The position numbers and the translations under genes are program-made. The notes below the pieces were generated by a model. It searched no databases. It was not told the DNA's origin and saw only the letters and a list, made by a program, of their open reading frames with translations. A stretch of DNA of 64,000 nucleotides from Polydrusus tereticollis (taxonomy: Eukaryota; Arthropoda; Insecta; Coleoptera; Curculionidae): contig OY987332.1 in the NCBI GenBank assembly GCA_963920685.1, positions 41,847,275 through 41,911,274 of the forward strand, in the 5' to 3' direction. Below are positions 45,202-56,225 of this stretch, in pieces; the first letter of the stretch is position 1; each line of letters starts with the position of its first letter.

Positions 45202-45526
45202 TACCTACCTATATGTTTTCCTTTTGTTTTACGTTTGTAATTAGTTTAAATAAAAAGTTTATAGCAAAAGGTTGTTTTTCGTGTAAATTTTTTTTTTAAA
45301 AAACAGCGTCCAGTTAACTGGACGTTGGTGCCTGACGGTAAAATTTCTTTCCAGGTACCGACGTCCAGTTAACTGGACGGCATTTTGGAAAATTTTGAGT
45401 GCGAAAAAAAGTATCTATAAGTAGCCCTACAACCCATAACAAGTATTAGTTTTTTGATATCACCAACCGTTTTCGATGGTTTCCCAGGAAGTTTTGCATT
45501 TTGACTGTCGGTCGTCAATGTGTTAT

Positions 45527-46069
45527 ACATATATTTTTATGGATTTGTACAACGTTGCCAACACTTCAATATGTGGTGTTGCCAGTTATATTGCATATGA
45601 ATTTAATGTATTTTTCTCTGTTTTTTAGCGTTTAGTTGTTAAAGAAAAACATAGTAATTTAGCACGAATGACGTTGCCGCTTGGTTTAGTATTTCATTGC
45701 ATTATCCCCTAAGGTTGATTTAAACGTTTTTACTTTGTTTTCCTACTGGGTCACGACAGAAATATGACGTGTGTCCCAAACACCCTGTATTTTACATTTT
45801 TTTTTCGAAAAGATATTTTAATTCCCTTTAATATGATAAAAATATCTGATACCTTATTTCAAAAAGTTGTTGAAGGAAACATGATTTCAAAAAATTGTAT
45901 CTTAAGCGTAATTTCGTGATGCTTTAAATTTAACCAGTTGGCCATGCATTTTTATCTAATTCAACTTTTCTGCAAATGGCAAACGTAGTAATTCAAGACG
46001 TTTTACAGTGGCCTTGTCTACGTTAATTTTCGAAATGAATTTTAGTTACACTCGAGTAGAATTATTAAA
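45527..46069. other. Mariner interior without gene
   Basis: Sequence between the piggyBac and the mariner gene; includes a stray mariner-type tip AACACCCTGTATTTTAC near 45780. No coding region. Confidence 0.35.
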
Positions 46070-46990
46070 TATGATTTAAGCAATTGGAGAAAGTGATGGA
46101 AATTGTTTTATGGCATCACGTTTATATGCTCAGAAGTTTCCAGAAGCTCGATGTCCGGACGAAAGATCAATAATTAAAATTTAAAAATCGATTTGAGAGA
46201 ACAGGGAGCGTAGAGTATGAAAAAACATCTATAGTACCAAAACAGTGATTTACGAAGATAACCAGCTAGGCATTGCATTGGCGGTGGTGGAGAATCTAGA
46301 AATAAGTGTCAGAAAAATTAGTTCTAATTTGGAAATAAAAGAATCTTTAGTGAACAATTGTTTATTGGCAACAACTTTTATCCCTATAAGGTTCAATTAC
46401 ATCAAGAATTAAGCGACAATGATTTTGAAAGAAAAACATTATTTTGTCAATGGGCTCACAATACCACTGCTGAAGATAAAGATCTTTTTAAATATGTCAT
46501 GTTCACCGACGAATCGACATTTCATAGAAATGGATTCGTCAATAAACATAATTTTCATTTTTATTATACCCAAAATCCACATGCCCTGCTAGTAAATAAT
46601 TTAATTATGTCATTGGACCTTACTTCTTTGAAGAGCACTTGAATGGTCGTCTGTTTTTGGAATTTTTGCAACATTACTTTGCTAGGCCGACTGATAATCT
46701 CCCGGAGTTTATAACGAACAGGATGTGGGTTCAGCTCGATGAGGCACCCCCTCACTACAGCAGATATGTTCGGGAACATTTAAATGCACAGTTTCCAGAG
46801 CGGTGGATAGGGAGGAATGGTTGTTGAAAACCCAATAATATGAAATTTCTTTTTTACCCAATATTTTTATTATTTTAAGATCCGATCAGTTGGTCAGCAT
46901 GGTCACCTGACCTAACGGCGGTGGATTTCTTTTTGTGGGGCATATATGGTGTTCCATTTAAAAAAAGATATGTTTGGCCCACCCTGGATT
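46070..46990 (+). pseudogene. Mariner transposase, degraded
   Basis: The N-terminal HTH is barely readable (GESDGNCFMASRLYAQKFPE). Then come NNFYPYKVQLHQELSDNDFE, YVMFTDESTFHRNGFVNKHN (first Asp), WVQLDEAPPHYSRYVREHLN (second catalytic site, Asp present as LDEAP) and FPERWIGRN. The third motif, WSPDLTAVDFFLWG, follows after a 60-base interruption at about 46826-46885 that begins GT and ends AG. Removing it restores the frame (GRNDPISWSAWSPDL). Several other shifts make the gene dead. Confidence 0.75.
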
Positions 46991-47139
46991 TTTGAGCCAA
47001 CCTGTATATTTGAAATTATTCTTAACAGGTGCGCGGGGTTAACCTGTACAACTTTTGTGTAAAAGTGTTTTCCTTAAGTCGACCGTTAACGAGATATCGT
47101 TCACCGGCACACTAAATGGACACCCTGTATAGATAGATA

Positions 47140-47890
47140 GTCAAGCAGCGATAAAGGCAATTTGTTCCAACAACAATAAATCGAAACTAGTAAGGCGCAA
47201 CTATATTCTCATACTTGGTACCCAGCATCTAGCAGAGAATGCCGTGGGTAGACCATTGGGATCGGTCAAAGAGGAGATAAATCGCATAGTCAAACAACTT
47301 TTAATAAACAGATGGATAGAGTTAACAACCTGTAGGAGCTCCGAGTAATTATGGCCCCAACTTGACAACAGGAAACCGCAGCGTTATTACAACACGGTCG
47401 GTAGGACCTAAGAAATATCTATGGGGTTGGTAGACACAAAGTCTCGGTCTCAGTAAAACATATACACTACCGTAGTTACCGGACACTGCCTTTTCGGCAG
47501 ATATGCCAAACGTATGCAAATACCAGCTAACAACTTTTGCATAAGTTGCAGAGACGAAGAAGAGAAGGAAAGTATTCAACATTTCTTGTGTGAATGCCCT
47601 GGTCTTACAAGAAGAAGGTTTAATGCCTTGGGCGAACCATTTTTCAATAATCTGGAGGAAGTAAGCAGCTTACAACTGGATCGACTTACTAGGTTTATTA
47701 ACAGTAGTGGCTGGTTTGAGTGAGCTGCCAAGATTCTTCTGCGTTCTACGTCACATTAGCCATGAGGGAGCTGATGCTGATAGGTTCCGCGGAACATGTG
47801 TAGTATCACAACGGTGCTTATAGGACAGCGAGAGACTAGACAGTCTCGACATACCAGAAGTCTGCCACTCTAACCTAACCCAACCTATAC
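47140..47890 (+). pseudogene. LINE 3' part with RNase H-like end
   Basis: Begins with DSQAAIKAICSNNNKSKLVR, an RNase H-like block, then LGTQHLAENAVGRPLG, and continues after shifts with VVTGHCLFGRYAKRMQIPAN, FCISCRDEEEKESIQHFLC and ECPGLTRRRFNALG to a stop at 47721. Such a Cys/His knuckle after RNase H is usual in I/LOA/R1-type LINEs. The 3' edge ends CTAACCTAACCCAACCTA, a simple-repeat tail. Confidence 0.75.
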
Positions 47891-47999
47891 TTCATTTTAA
47901 ACACATCCAATGATCTAACACATTTAAGGCCCATATTGGAAATGATATATTTAAAATATAGCCCTGTGGCAATTATTATTAGGTTCAAGTAACTCATTT

Positions 48000-48205
48000 T
48001 GGAAACAGAGTGGAAATATATTGTAAAAAAAATATAGAAAAATTGAGTTGACTACGCGTCGACCCATTTGTGTCTAAATTATGGTCTTTTGGAAACTATT
48101 GTTTCCAACCCATCTTAGTGAAAAAATAGAAACATATTGTAAAGGAAAAATTTGGAAACATTTAGTCGACTAAGAGTCGACCTAACTGTGTCTAACCGTG
48201 TTTGT
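48000..48205 (+). repeat. Two-copy tandem repeat, about 115 bp
   Basis: AACAGAGTGGAAATATATTG...GTCGACCCATTTGTGTCTAA and AAAATAGAAACATATTG...GTCGACCTAACTGTGTCTAA. Each unit has a GTCGAC-type palindrome (TAGTCGACTAAGAGTCGAC in the second). Confidence 0.6.
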
Positions 48206-48244
48206 TTTTCGAAATGAGCACAAATTAGACACATTTTAAACAAA

Positions 48245-48640
48245 TTTGTATCAATTCAATATAAATTTCTTAAATTATTGGCATATAGAGCCGTTTGTAC
48301 CCCTGAGGGTGTAGCCCGTAAGGCCATATGTACAATATTTAAACTTGTAAACCATCAGAACGGTTCACTACTTTTTCTATATTTTCTGAATTTTAATGTT
48401 ACTGCTAGGGAACTAAGAAGTCAGGAATTATTTAACATGCCGTTGCTTAGAACAAATTTGGGACGCTAGACCCCGGTAATTAAAGTGCAGATAATGTGTA
48501 ATAAATATTATAAGGATATTCAGGTCTTTTCTGCTACAATTTTAAAATTCAAGTCAAAACTAAGAGAACTTTTCTTTACACATGTATTTGTTAATGTCGA
48601 CTGGTTTGATTATGTTATTTATTTACTTTTTCCAATCTTT
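48245..48640 (+). pseudogene. LINE C-terminal remnant (CR1/jockey-like)
   Basis: Reads KLLAYRAVCTPEGVARKAIC, then NVTARELRSQELFNMPLLRT and NLGR, stop, then VFSATILKFKSKLRELFF. The ARxLRSxxLFxxPxxRTNxG pattern is characteristic of the region after the LINE reverse transcriptase. Confidence 0.65.
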
Positions 48641-49174
48641 TATATTATATAAATGTAGAAATCCAATATTAATAATATCAAGTTCTGTTGATTAAGGTAC
48701 TTGTATGAGATCATAGTATTTATTTTAGTACTGTTATCTTTCAATCAATATTTTATTATTATTATTGTTATGGCTGCTATTACTGTTAGATATATTGATT
48801 TTATCTTTTTTTGTACGCTTAAGAAATATTTATTATTTATAGTTTGGAACTAGGTACCGTTAAACGGGGCTACTTCGGACAGGCGTGGTATCTTCGAACA
48901 TCGCGACATTCAAGATTAAAAAATACGTGGTTAAGGGTAAACGAAAAATCCAAGAGAAGAAGGATAATCGAAATACAGAGGTGGTCAAAAAGCAAACATT
49001 TTCGAAAACACCCTGTAGCTTAAAAACTAAGAGAGGTATGACAGTTCTGCTTGCGGTATCTTTTGTTTCACGAAAAAGTACCGTAGTAATATAAAAGCCG
49101 CAAGTCTCTATCTTTACTAGTTACCGAGATACCCTGCAATTACATCGAAAAATGGACACCCTGTATCGTGTGAT
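48641..49174. other. MITE debris, no gene
   Basis: Right-hand mariner tips at about 49008 (AAAACACCCTGTA) and 49150 (AATGGACACCCTGTA) with no left partner. The latter, with its 25-base lead, recurs at 56938-56963. Confidence 0.45.
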
Positions 49175-49294
49175 CCACTTGTCGTGTCCACATTTTAGTT
49201 TAATATTATAACGTCGCCTTAAGAATTAAAGAAAAAAGTTAATTACATAAATTTCTTGCATTAACATAAAATTTTTATCTGTTCATTTTTTATA

Positions 49295-51453
49295 TACAAT
49301 GTGTCTAAGATAAGAATGGGATAGCATTGGAATCTTGGAAACGGTAGGAATTAGAATGTTGGTTAAATTAGGAAAAAGTTGCACAATTCAAATACCTTTT
49401 ACATGGTGTTTGCAAAATTAAACTATCTTTAACCGATTTCGATATTTAAAAAAAAAAAATATTTTTTGCTGTATTATTTTTTATTTATTTGTTGCATTAT
49501 TTTAACAGATATAAAAAAATAAAAAATACTTTTTTATTGTCACTTTTTAAGCTGAACAAGATAGCCTTTACAGATTTTCAGTACGACGTTTCGTTTTTGA
49601 AAAAACATCCTCAACTTTCTTTTTTTAAATACGGTCCTGTGTTTTTTTTTAATCGAAGGCTATTTTGAACTCTAAAATAACTGATGTACCACTTGCATTG
49701 GTTTAAACATATTTTTAGCTTTTTAGCTATCGTTTAAAAATATTCAAGAAAAATCTCCATAGATCGGCACTGAATGTTCGAAAAACATTTATTAACATAA
49801 TATCAAATTAGAACTTATTTACAAACAGTGTTCAAACAAATGCCCATTATTTTCTAAGCATAGGTAACATCGTCTAACTGTGGAATTCAAAACATTGTTA
49901 AGTACATCTGGGGTAATCGTTTGAAATGCTTCTAAAACCAGTTGACGCAATTCTTCCTCCGTTTGAAAATTACGTTGGTGCACATAGTTTTTGATGTACC
50001 CCCAGAGATAAAAGTCCAAAGGAGTTAGATCAGGCGATCGTGCAGGCCAAGAAACAGCTGAACGCGTAGCTATCCATCTGTCAGGAAATCTATCTGTTAA
50101 ATATTCTTTGACAATTATCGAATTATGAGCGGGGGCCCTATCTTGTTGAAACCAAAAGTTATTGATTTCTGCTAGTAATAAGTTGTTATCGAATCATTCT
50201 TTCAAATTATGCTGCAGTAAATTTCGATACCGCTCCGAATTTAGTGTTCCGTGGTAAAAAATTGGCCCAATTATCTTTGTTCTCAAAATTCCTACCCACA
50301 TGTTGAAACCAAAACGATGTTGGTGTCTAACCATTTTGTACAACCGTGGATTTTCTGTGGACCAATAATGCGTATTTCTTCTCTTAAAGATTCTGTTGTT
50401 GGTTATCATACTTTCATCGGAAAATAAAATTTTATTGATGAAATTTTCGTCGTTTTGACATTGCCTAGTGTACCATTCGCAAAATACCCTTCGCCTTATG
50501 TCGTCTTCCGGTTTTAGTCCTTGGCAGATTCGAAATTTGTACGGGTGATATTTGTTCTTACGCAAAATAAAATGTGCCGTAGATTTTGGCGTTCCACTTA
50601 CTTTCTCAATGTTCCTAACTGATGTTGTAGAGTCTTCCGTTACAGCTAATGCCACATTATTTTGAATTTCCTCATTACATGGTTTATTTCTAGTAACAAC
50701 TGCTTTATTAAATGACCCATACTGCAATAAATTGGCAACAGTTCTTCCAAACATCTTTTTATTTGGTTGTAATTTCTCTGGGTAATTATTTAAATACATT
50801 TGCTCAGTTTCTCGAGTATTTCTATGGCATAAAATGTAACACTCTAACATATCAAACTTTTCCTCAAAATAGAAATGTACAACCATTTTTAAACGAAGTG
50901 AAAGACCTCGTACCTAATTAAATTTTGTATTTATGACAGAAGTAAGTTGTCAAGAAAGACGAACGTTTGTTTCAAAGTCCACTATGTTTATTGTACGGTC
51001 TTATGATATGAGGATTTTATTCGTTACATAATAAAAATCTATAATAGAGAAAAAGCTGAAAATTTGTTCAAGTGATAGATCAGTTATTTTAGAGTTCAAA
51101 ATAGCCATCGATTAAAAAAAAAAACACAGGACCAAAAAAGAAAGTTGAGGATGTTTTTTCGAAAACGTACTGAAGATCTGTAAAGGCTATCTTGTTCAGC
51201 TTAAAGTGACAATGAAAAAGTATTTTTGACTTTTTTATATCTGCTAAAATAATGCAACAAATAAATAAAAAATAATACAGCAAAAAATATTTTTTTTTTT
51301 AAATATCGAAATCGGTTAAAGATAGTTTAATTTTGCAAACACCATGTAAAAGGTATTTAAATTGTGCAACTTTTTCCTAATTTAACCAACATTCTAATTC
51401 CTACCGTTTCCAAGATTCCAATGCTATACCATTCTTATCTTGGACACGCTGTA
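49295..51453 (-). mobile_element. Mariner with about 400-bp inverted repeats
   Basis: Ends TACAATGTGTCTAAGATAAG and, read inverted, TACAGCGTGTCCAAGATAAG. The inverted repeats extend to about 49700 and 51050 at roughly 93% identity, far longer than usual for mariner. One transposase gene on the minus strand fills the middle. TA lies outside both ends. Confidence 0.9.
49819..50886 (-). pseudogene. DD41D mariner transposase, single nonsense codon
   Basis: A 355-residue frame complete from Met to stop, broken only by a TGA at codon 231 (50194-50196). The N-terminal HTH pair is FEEKFDMLECYILCHRNTRE and SVRNIEKVSGTPKSTAHFIL. The catalytic acids are KILFSDESM (Asp157), FQQDRAPAHN (Asp249) and ARSPDLTPLDFYLWG (Asp291), giving 41 residues between the second and third Asp, as in the rosa/DD41D mariners. 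The C-terminus NSTVRRCYLCLENNGHLFEH matches the other mariner copies here. It acts in the nucleus on its own inverted repeats. It is the best template among the window's mariners. Confidence 0.9.
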
Positions 51454-51609
51454 TACAGGGTGTTTCGTTTTCCCCGTCTAGGCATCAACTTTCTTATTTT
51501 CAATGGAATACCCCGTATATTTATAGGTATTTAGATTCCCTTTAAAATTTTATGTGAATTATGTAAAACTTTTAATATGCCTATTTCTTATCGTTTAGCC
51601 AAATTTCGT

Positions 51610-52392
51610 TTTTAGTATTGAAAATACTTATGGGCGCGCTTATATGGGAATAGTCGACGGGCAACAGAAGAAAACGACATGCAGCGGCGCGCGGCGGCAG
51701 TCGGCAGTGGGATATCATCTGTCTTTGATTCTAGTCGCTATTGCGGTTACTACGGGCTCGAGACTGCTTAGCGTATCTAATATGAATGAACTTTAAAATT
51801 ATTTAATCGGTGACAAATTTGTCTAATAAATAAACATAGGTACATAGTTTGGTGTTTGGGTGTTTAATAGTTTTCAAATTGGTATAATATAAAATAAATA
51901 AAATTTCGTAAAGGGGTAGGAAGTACTATTATACTGGTGACTGGATCGTATAGTAATTATTTTACTATTTTAGATGACGAGATTTTGTCAAAAAACGGAA
52001 ATTTTATAGGTAAGGGAACACAACTATTAAACCACGTAATGCAAGAAACAAACAAATTATTATAACTATAAAGAACTCTTAGTGATACTACTGCCAAAGC
52101 TGTTCCTTTCTTGTTGAATGTTCCAACGCCATCAAAATAAAATCAAAAATCATCAACGGAAAATATTTTAGGAAACACTGGTTTTTCGCCGCCGTTTGCA
52201 GGTGCAGAAAGGCAAAAAACGACCATAAACAATATGGACCAGGCCGGTAATGATAATTACTATTGTACACGGTGATCATTTATAATGTCCCCCCCTCTTA
52301 ACTTTTTTGTTTTTTGCATTAGATAAAAATGTTAAATATAAAAGTTGTAGGTACAGAATCATGTAAGCTATTTGCAGAATAATATAAATATA
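51610..52392. other. No gene seen
   Basis: Interior of the mariner; a GC-rich patch near 51680-51720 (GCGGCGCGCGGCGGC) is unexplained. Confidence 0.35.
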
Positions 52393-52932
52393 TACAGGGT
52401 ATTGCAGAAATGAGTCACAGGTTAAAATTTCTTTTTTAAATGGTACACCCTATAATATGTTGTTAGCTTTTTAGAATCTCCTAAAACTTCTGAATATTTT
52501 TCTTATAACATGTCCTATACCTAAATATAATAGTTTTCGAAATAATCGCATTTTACCTAAGCGGCTACATTCAAATATAAATAAAATTGTAGATTTCAGT
52601 AAAGTTCTTAGGTGGCCGTGAATTAGGCGGTCGCGGAGCAACAAAAACTATGTTTATTAGTGACAGTTACTGACATATTAAGTAAATATAACATTTTTTT
52701 TTGATAAAGATGCCTTATTTAAAAAGGGAAAAACAAGTAATTTTGCAAACATTTATTAAAGCAAACAATAGCGGTAAATTGGCTGAACGGGAACTGCATA
52801 GAATTATTCGCCGGGTCCACGTTTCAGACAAAAAAACATTCCATCGAATCTATGAAAAGTTGCAACAAACATCTAGCCTAGCGAGAAAAAAGAGAATAAT
52901 GAAAAGAGACGAAAATAGTGATTTAGCAGTAG
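52393..52932 (+). pseudogene. Fragment of another mariner: left end and transposase N-terminus
   Basis: Begins with the tip TACAGGGTATTGCAGAAATG and carries AAATGGTACACCCTATA 60 bases inside. From Met 52710 the frame reads MPYLKREKQVILQTFIKANN and FHRIYEKLQQTSSL, a DUF4817-type HTH. The MITE at 52933-53618 interrupts it; weak similarity (RQLGDSPLGIRC) resumes after it. No catalytic domain and no right end were found. Confidence 0.65.
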
Positions 52933-53618
52933 CATACAATAGCTTCGTTCGTACAAGCAAATTGCTAACAGATTGCCAACTTTTCTATGCGCATGCGCAG
53001 TTTGTGATCGATTGTGAACTGGTTGGAAATTTTGCGCTCTGCGAACGTACCAAGAGCAACTGACAGATTACAGATTAACTGGCTGATGACAGAAAATTAA
53101 CCTATAAATATTTGAAATAAAAACAATAAAAAGAGTGCATTAGGAACAACAAAATTTGCAAAATGCAAGTGTGTTCATGTTCATATCTCTCAGCTATGTT
53201 ATTGGCCACCCTCTTGCTTACCCTAAACTGTTCCAGAAATTTAGTGTCATTATATTGTTGAACAGTTTCCTCCAAAAGTTGTCTTTTTTTGGTCTTCGAT
53301 GAACGTGTGCATAATATAACTCATCATCACTAGACTAACTAAATTCATTGCCTTGAAACATCTTTTGAGGTTAATTTTGATTTTTGATTTACCAAATACG
53401 CCAAACTGCGCAAGTCCTCAACTAAAAATCCGCTCGCAGTCAGCGAATTATTCTGACGGTTGAAAACCCATCCATAACCAACAATCGGGCCTGTGCGAAC
53501 ATGGGATTTTCTATCAGCGGTTTGCGATCTGCCATGTGCGAACGCTTTTAAACAAACGCGCATGCGCTAACAGTTTGCCGACGGTTTCTGACCTCTGTAC
53601 GAACGAAGCTATTGTATG
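52933..53618. mobile_element. MITE, 686 bp
   Basis: Inverted ends CATACAATAGCTTCGTTCGT, perfect over 23 bases, with further inverted similarity (GCGCATGCGC about 65 bases inside each end). No coding content. Target duplication not resolved; superfamily unknown. Confidence 0.8.
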
Positions 53619-54837
53619 GTTCTCATTACGTTGAATTTCCTATCGCCAGCTTGGCGATTCACCACTTGGTATAAGATGCTGCCAAATAACAAATTAAGAT
53701 AAACTTAGTAAACAGTATATTATTATTACCTATATTGGAAGGGATTTTTATCACATCACATAGAAAAACATTAAAATGTAAAAGTTGTGTCGGGTATTTT
53801 CAATACATAGGATGGTTGCGTAAGATGCAATATCTGGGAATTTTTTTCGGTACAAGAATATGCACCCCAAATGTTATTTTATAAGATTTTTTGGGTTAAA
53901 TTTCCGAGTTACCTGTTCCTTCGTTGTCAAAATCAAAATGAACTTTATTGAAGAACAGAGGTTCCAAATGATTGAGTTTTATATTGCAAACAATAAAAGT
54001 GCCAATGCAACTGTTAGAGCATATCGACGAAAGTTTCCCATTCAGAGAGTATCTTCTAAAAAAACGATTAAAAGAAACTATCCAAAATTAATTGAACATA
54101 AGTCCCTTGGAAATATAAAAAATGTCAGGACCAGACTTGCGAGAACCGAGGAACAGGCGGAAATATGTTTGGGATATTTCAACGCATATTCTACTACATC
54201 ATTAAGAACTTCTATTGATAACATTGGATACTCCTATGGAACCATATCAAGAACTCTTTACGATTTTGGATATAAGCCGTTCAAAATAATGCCGGTTCAA
54301 AAGTTGCAACAACGACATTTCCCAAGACGTCTTCAATTCTGCAGAGGTTTGTTAGGTAAAATCGAAGAAAATCCCCAATTTCTTAATAATATTTTATGGA
54401 CTGATGAGAGCTGCTTTTCAACGCGTCGCATACACCATAGACAAAATACTCGTCACTGGTCCATAGAAAATCCACATGTGATACGAGAAGTTAGACACCA
54501 AGGATGGCAGTCTATAAATGTCTGGTGTGGGTTTCTTGGTTCTAAAATAATTAGACTGTTGTTTTATAGAGGCTCATTAAGTGGCTCTAGATACCTTAAT
54601 TTTCTTCAAAATGATATAGATAGTTTAATGAAAAATATCTTTTAAACGAGGTAGCAGCTATTGTCTGGCAGCAGGATGGGGCTCCCCAGCATAATATTCG
54701 GGAAGTTAGCGATTACCTGAACCAAAATTATATCGAATGGATTGGAAGGAATGGCATTATCCTGTGGCCTCCAAACAGTCCTGATATTACCCCAATGGAC
54801 TACTTTTTTTGGGGTCACATTAAAACGAGATTGTAAC

Positions 54838-55225
54838 GTTCCAAGGGGTATTTTACAACAAAGTTCAATAAGGACTCACTTGTTTGTTACTGATAGTGTT
54901 TTATTAGGATACGTTATATACTTTACAATTTATGAGCCTTGTATAAATAGATAAATTAATAGGTTAATGTAATAATGAATTGCATCCCTTGCGCAATTGG
55001 ATTGATCAAATTATATCACAGTTTCTTTCAAGTTTCCAGAGGTACCAAATTTATAAATATTAAATGTGTATTATTACGAAAATTTCCCTATCAGTTTTAA
55101 ATTTAGTTAAATTAGATTCTTTTATCTATTGAACTATTTTAAGACGTTATTTGTTAAATTCCCTTAAGAGTTTTTTCTTTTTTCTAATAAAGAACTTTGA
55201 CTTGACTTGGCTTGACTTAATTTTC
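54838..55225 (+). repeat. LINE-type 3' tail inside the mariner gene
   Basis: Ends AATAAAGAACTTTGACTTGA and repeats of TTGACTTGGC, a short tandem tail typical of non-LTR retrotransposons. No coding match. It begins the 1.39-kb insertion. Confidence 0.5.
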
Positions 55226-56225
55226 CTATACTACACTACAAACTACATATAACTCTTAACGATTAAAAAAAAAACAAAATATATAAATGCATAAAACGTA
55301 GTGACAGGTATTATGACGAAGGACGTAGCTCTACAAAGTATATCACGGGGTATCGAAATTTTATAACAGAATTAAGCACTTATCTTGGTAATGTTACTGG
55401 CTGAAGACGACTCTGGTCCAGACGCAGTAATGGCGATGAGGGAGGGGATGATGAAAGATAGCAATACCAGAAGTTCGTTACATGAAAAACCCAACGAGTG
55501 TAGACCTTGCTTGTCCTTCAAACGGTCCCTTGCATTGGTTCAACATTAAACCCCAGTAATATTTCTTCCTTAGTTAGGTATGTTTAATTCTCATAAGCCC
55601 ACGATCGTTGGTCTATCGTGATGCAAATATTATCATTATCAAGTTGCTACCATTATCCTGAATGTTTGACGATCGTGTCATATGCCTTCAGGCTAATAAA
55701 ACTTGAATAAGTTGAAAACTTTAAATTTTAATTACATTACGTGTACTACTTGTAGAGCTATCAAGACAGAAAAGGTCTAATTTTCGGGCGTTATCAGTAA
55801 GACGCCATTTAATCCGCGTTCCACACTTTTTCTATAATTTTTTTTTATATTTTAAACTACCTCTCTCTCTCAATCCATATCACCATCCCTGTCAGTGATT
55901 TTTAAGATTTAATATTTCTATTATTTAAATCTCACGTTTGAAATGTCACTTACTTGTCTAAAGTGACATCGGGGAAATTGACAGTAATGGAAATGTAAAC
56001 AATGATTAAATTACAAACAAAATACAATTTCCTTAAGAATTAATAAGATTACTTATGTCACCGTCAAACAGCCCTCAAGACTTTGCAAAGGGGTTTCAGT
56101 GTGCAGTCTGATCGAACCGGGCCCTCGCCAACACTTACCCGCCAGGGAAGCACACCCTCACGGTTCCCTGCATCAATATGCTAAATTTAAATACTTTGGG
56201 TGAGTACTGAAAGTACGATCGTTGC
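55226..56225. other. Rest of the insertion, unassigned
   Basis: No coding frame. Contains a GC-rich stretch (about 56115-56170, CGGGCCCTCGCC and CGCCAGGG). Its relation to the LINE tail is unclear; it may be a second insertion. Confidence 0.35.

Larger units (their letters stand above)
42647..45522 (+). mobile_element. piggyBac element, apparently intact
   Basis: Ends CACATTGACGACC and GGTCGTCAATGTG, each next to TTAT (42643-42646 and 45523-45526). 2876 bp with one spliced transposase gene. Near each end lie two 16-bp palindromes: GTCCAGTATACTGGAC at 42663 and 42704, GTCCAGTTAACTGGAC at 45308 and 45363. Confidence 0.88.
41695..47006 (+). mobile_element. Mariner element (nest 3)
   Basis: Ends TACAGGTTGGCTCGAAAATG and, read inverted, TACAGGTTGGCTCAAAAATC. 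Both inverted repeats include AAATGGAACA(G/C)C about 50-60 bases inside. A piggyBac element at 42647-45522 lies upstream of the degraded transposase gene. Confidence 0.82.
41351..47129. mobile_element. Outer palindrome holding a mariner (nest 3)
   Basis: Left arm 41351-41694 (124 bases after removing a 220-base insertion with its duplication) and right arm 47007-47129 (123 bases) are mutually inverted; both contain TCGTTAACGGTCGACTTAAG or its near complement. Tips TACAGGGGGTCCATTTAG and CTAAATGGACACCCTGTA. Confidence 0.85.

Noticed and set aside
47870..47888. Telomere array
   Set aside because: Only about three imperfect units, and they sit at the 3' edge of a LINE fragment.
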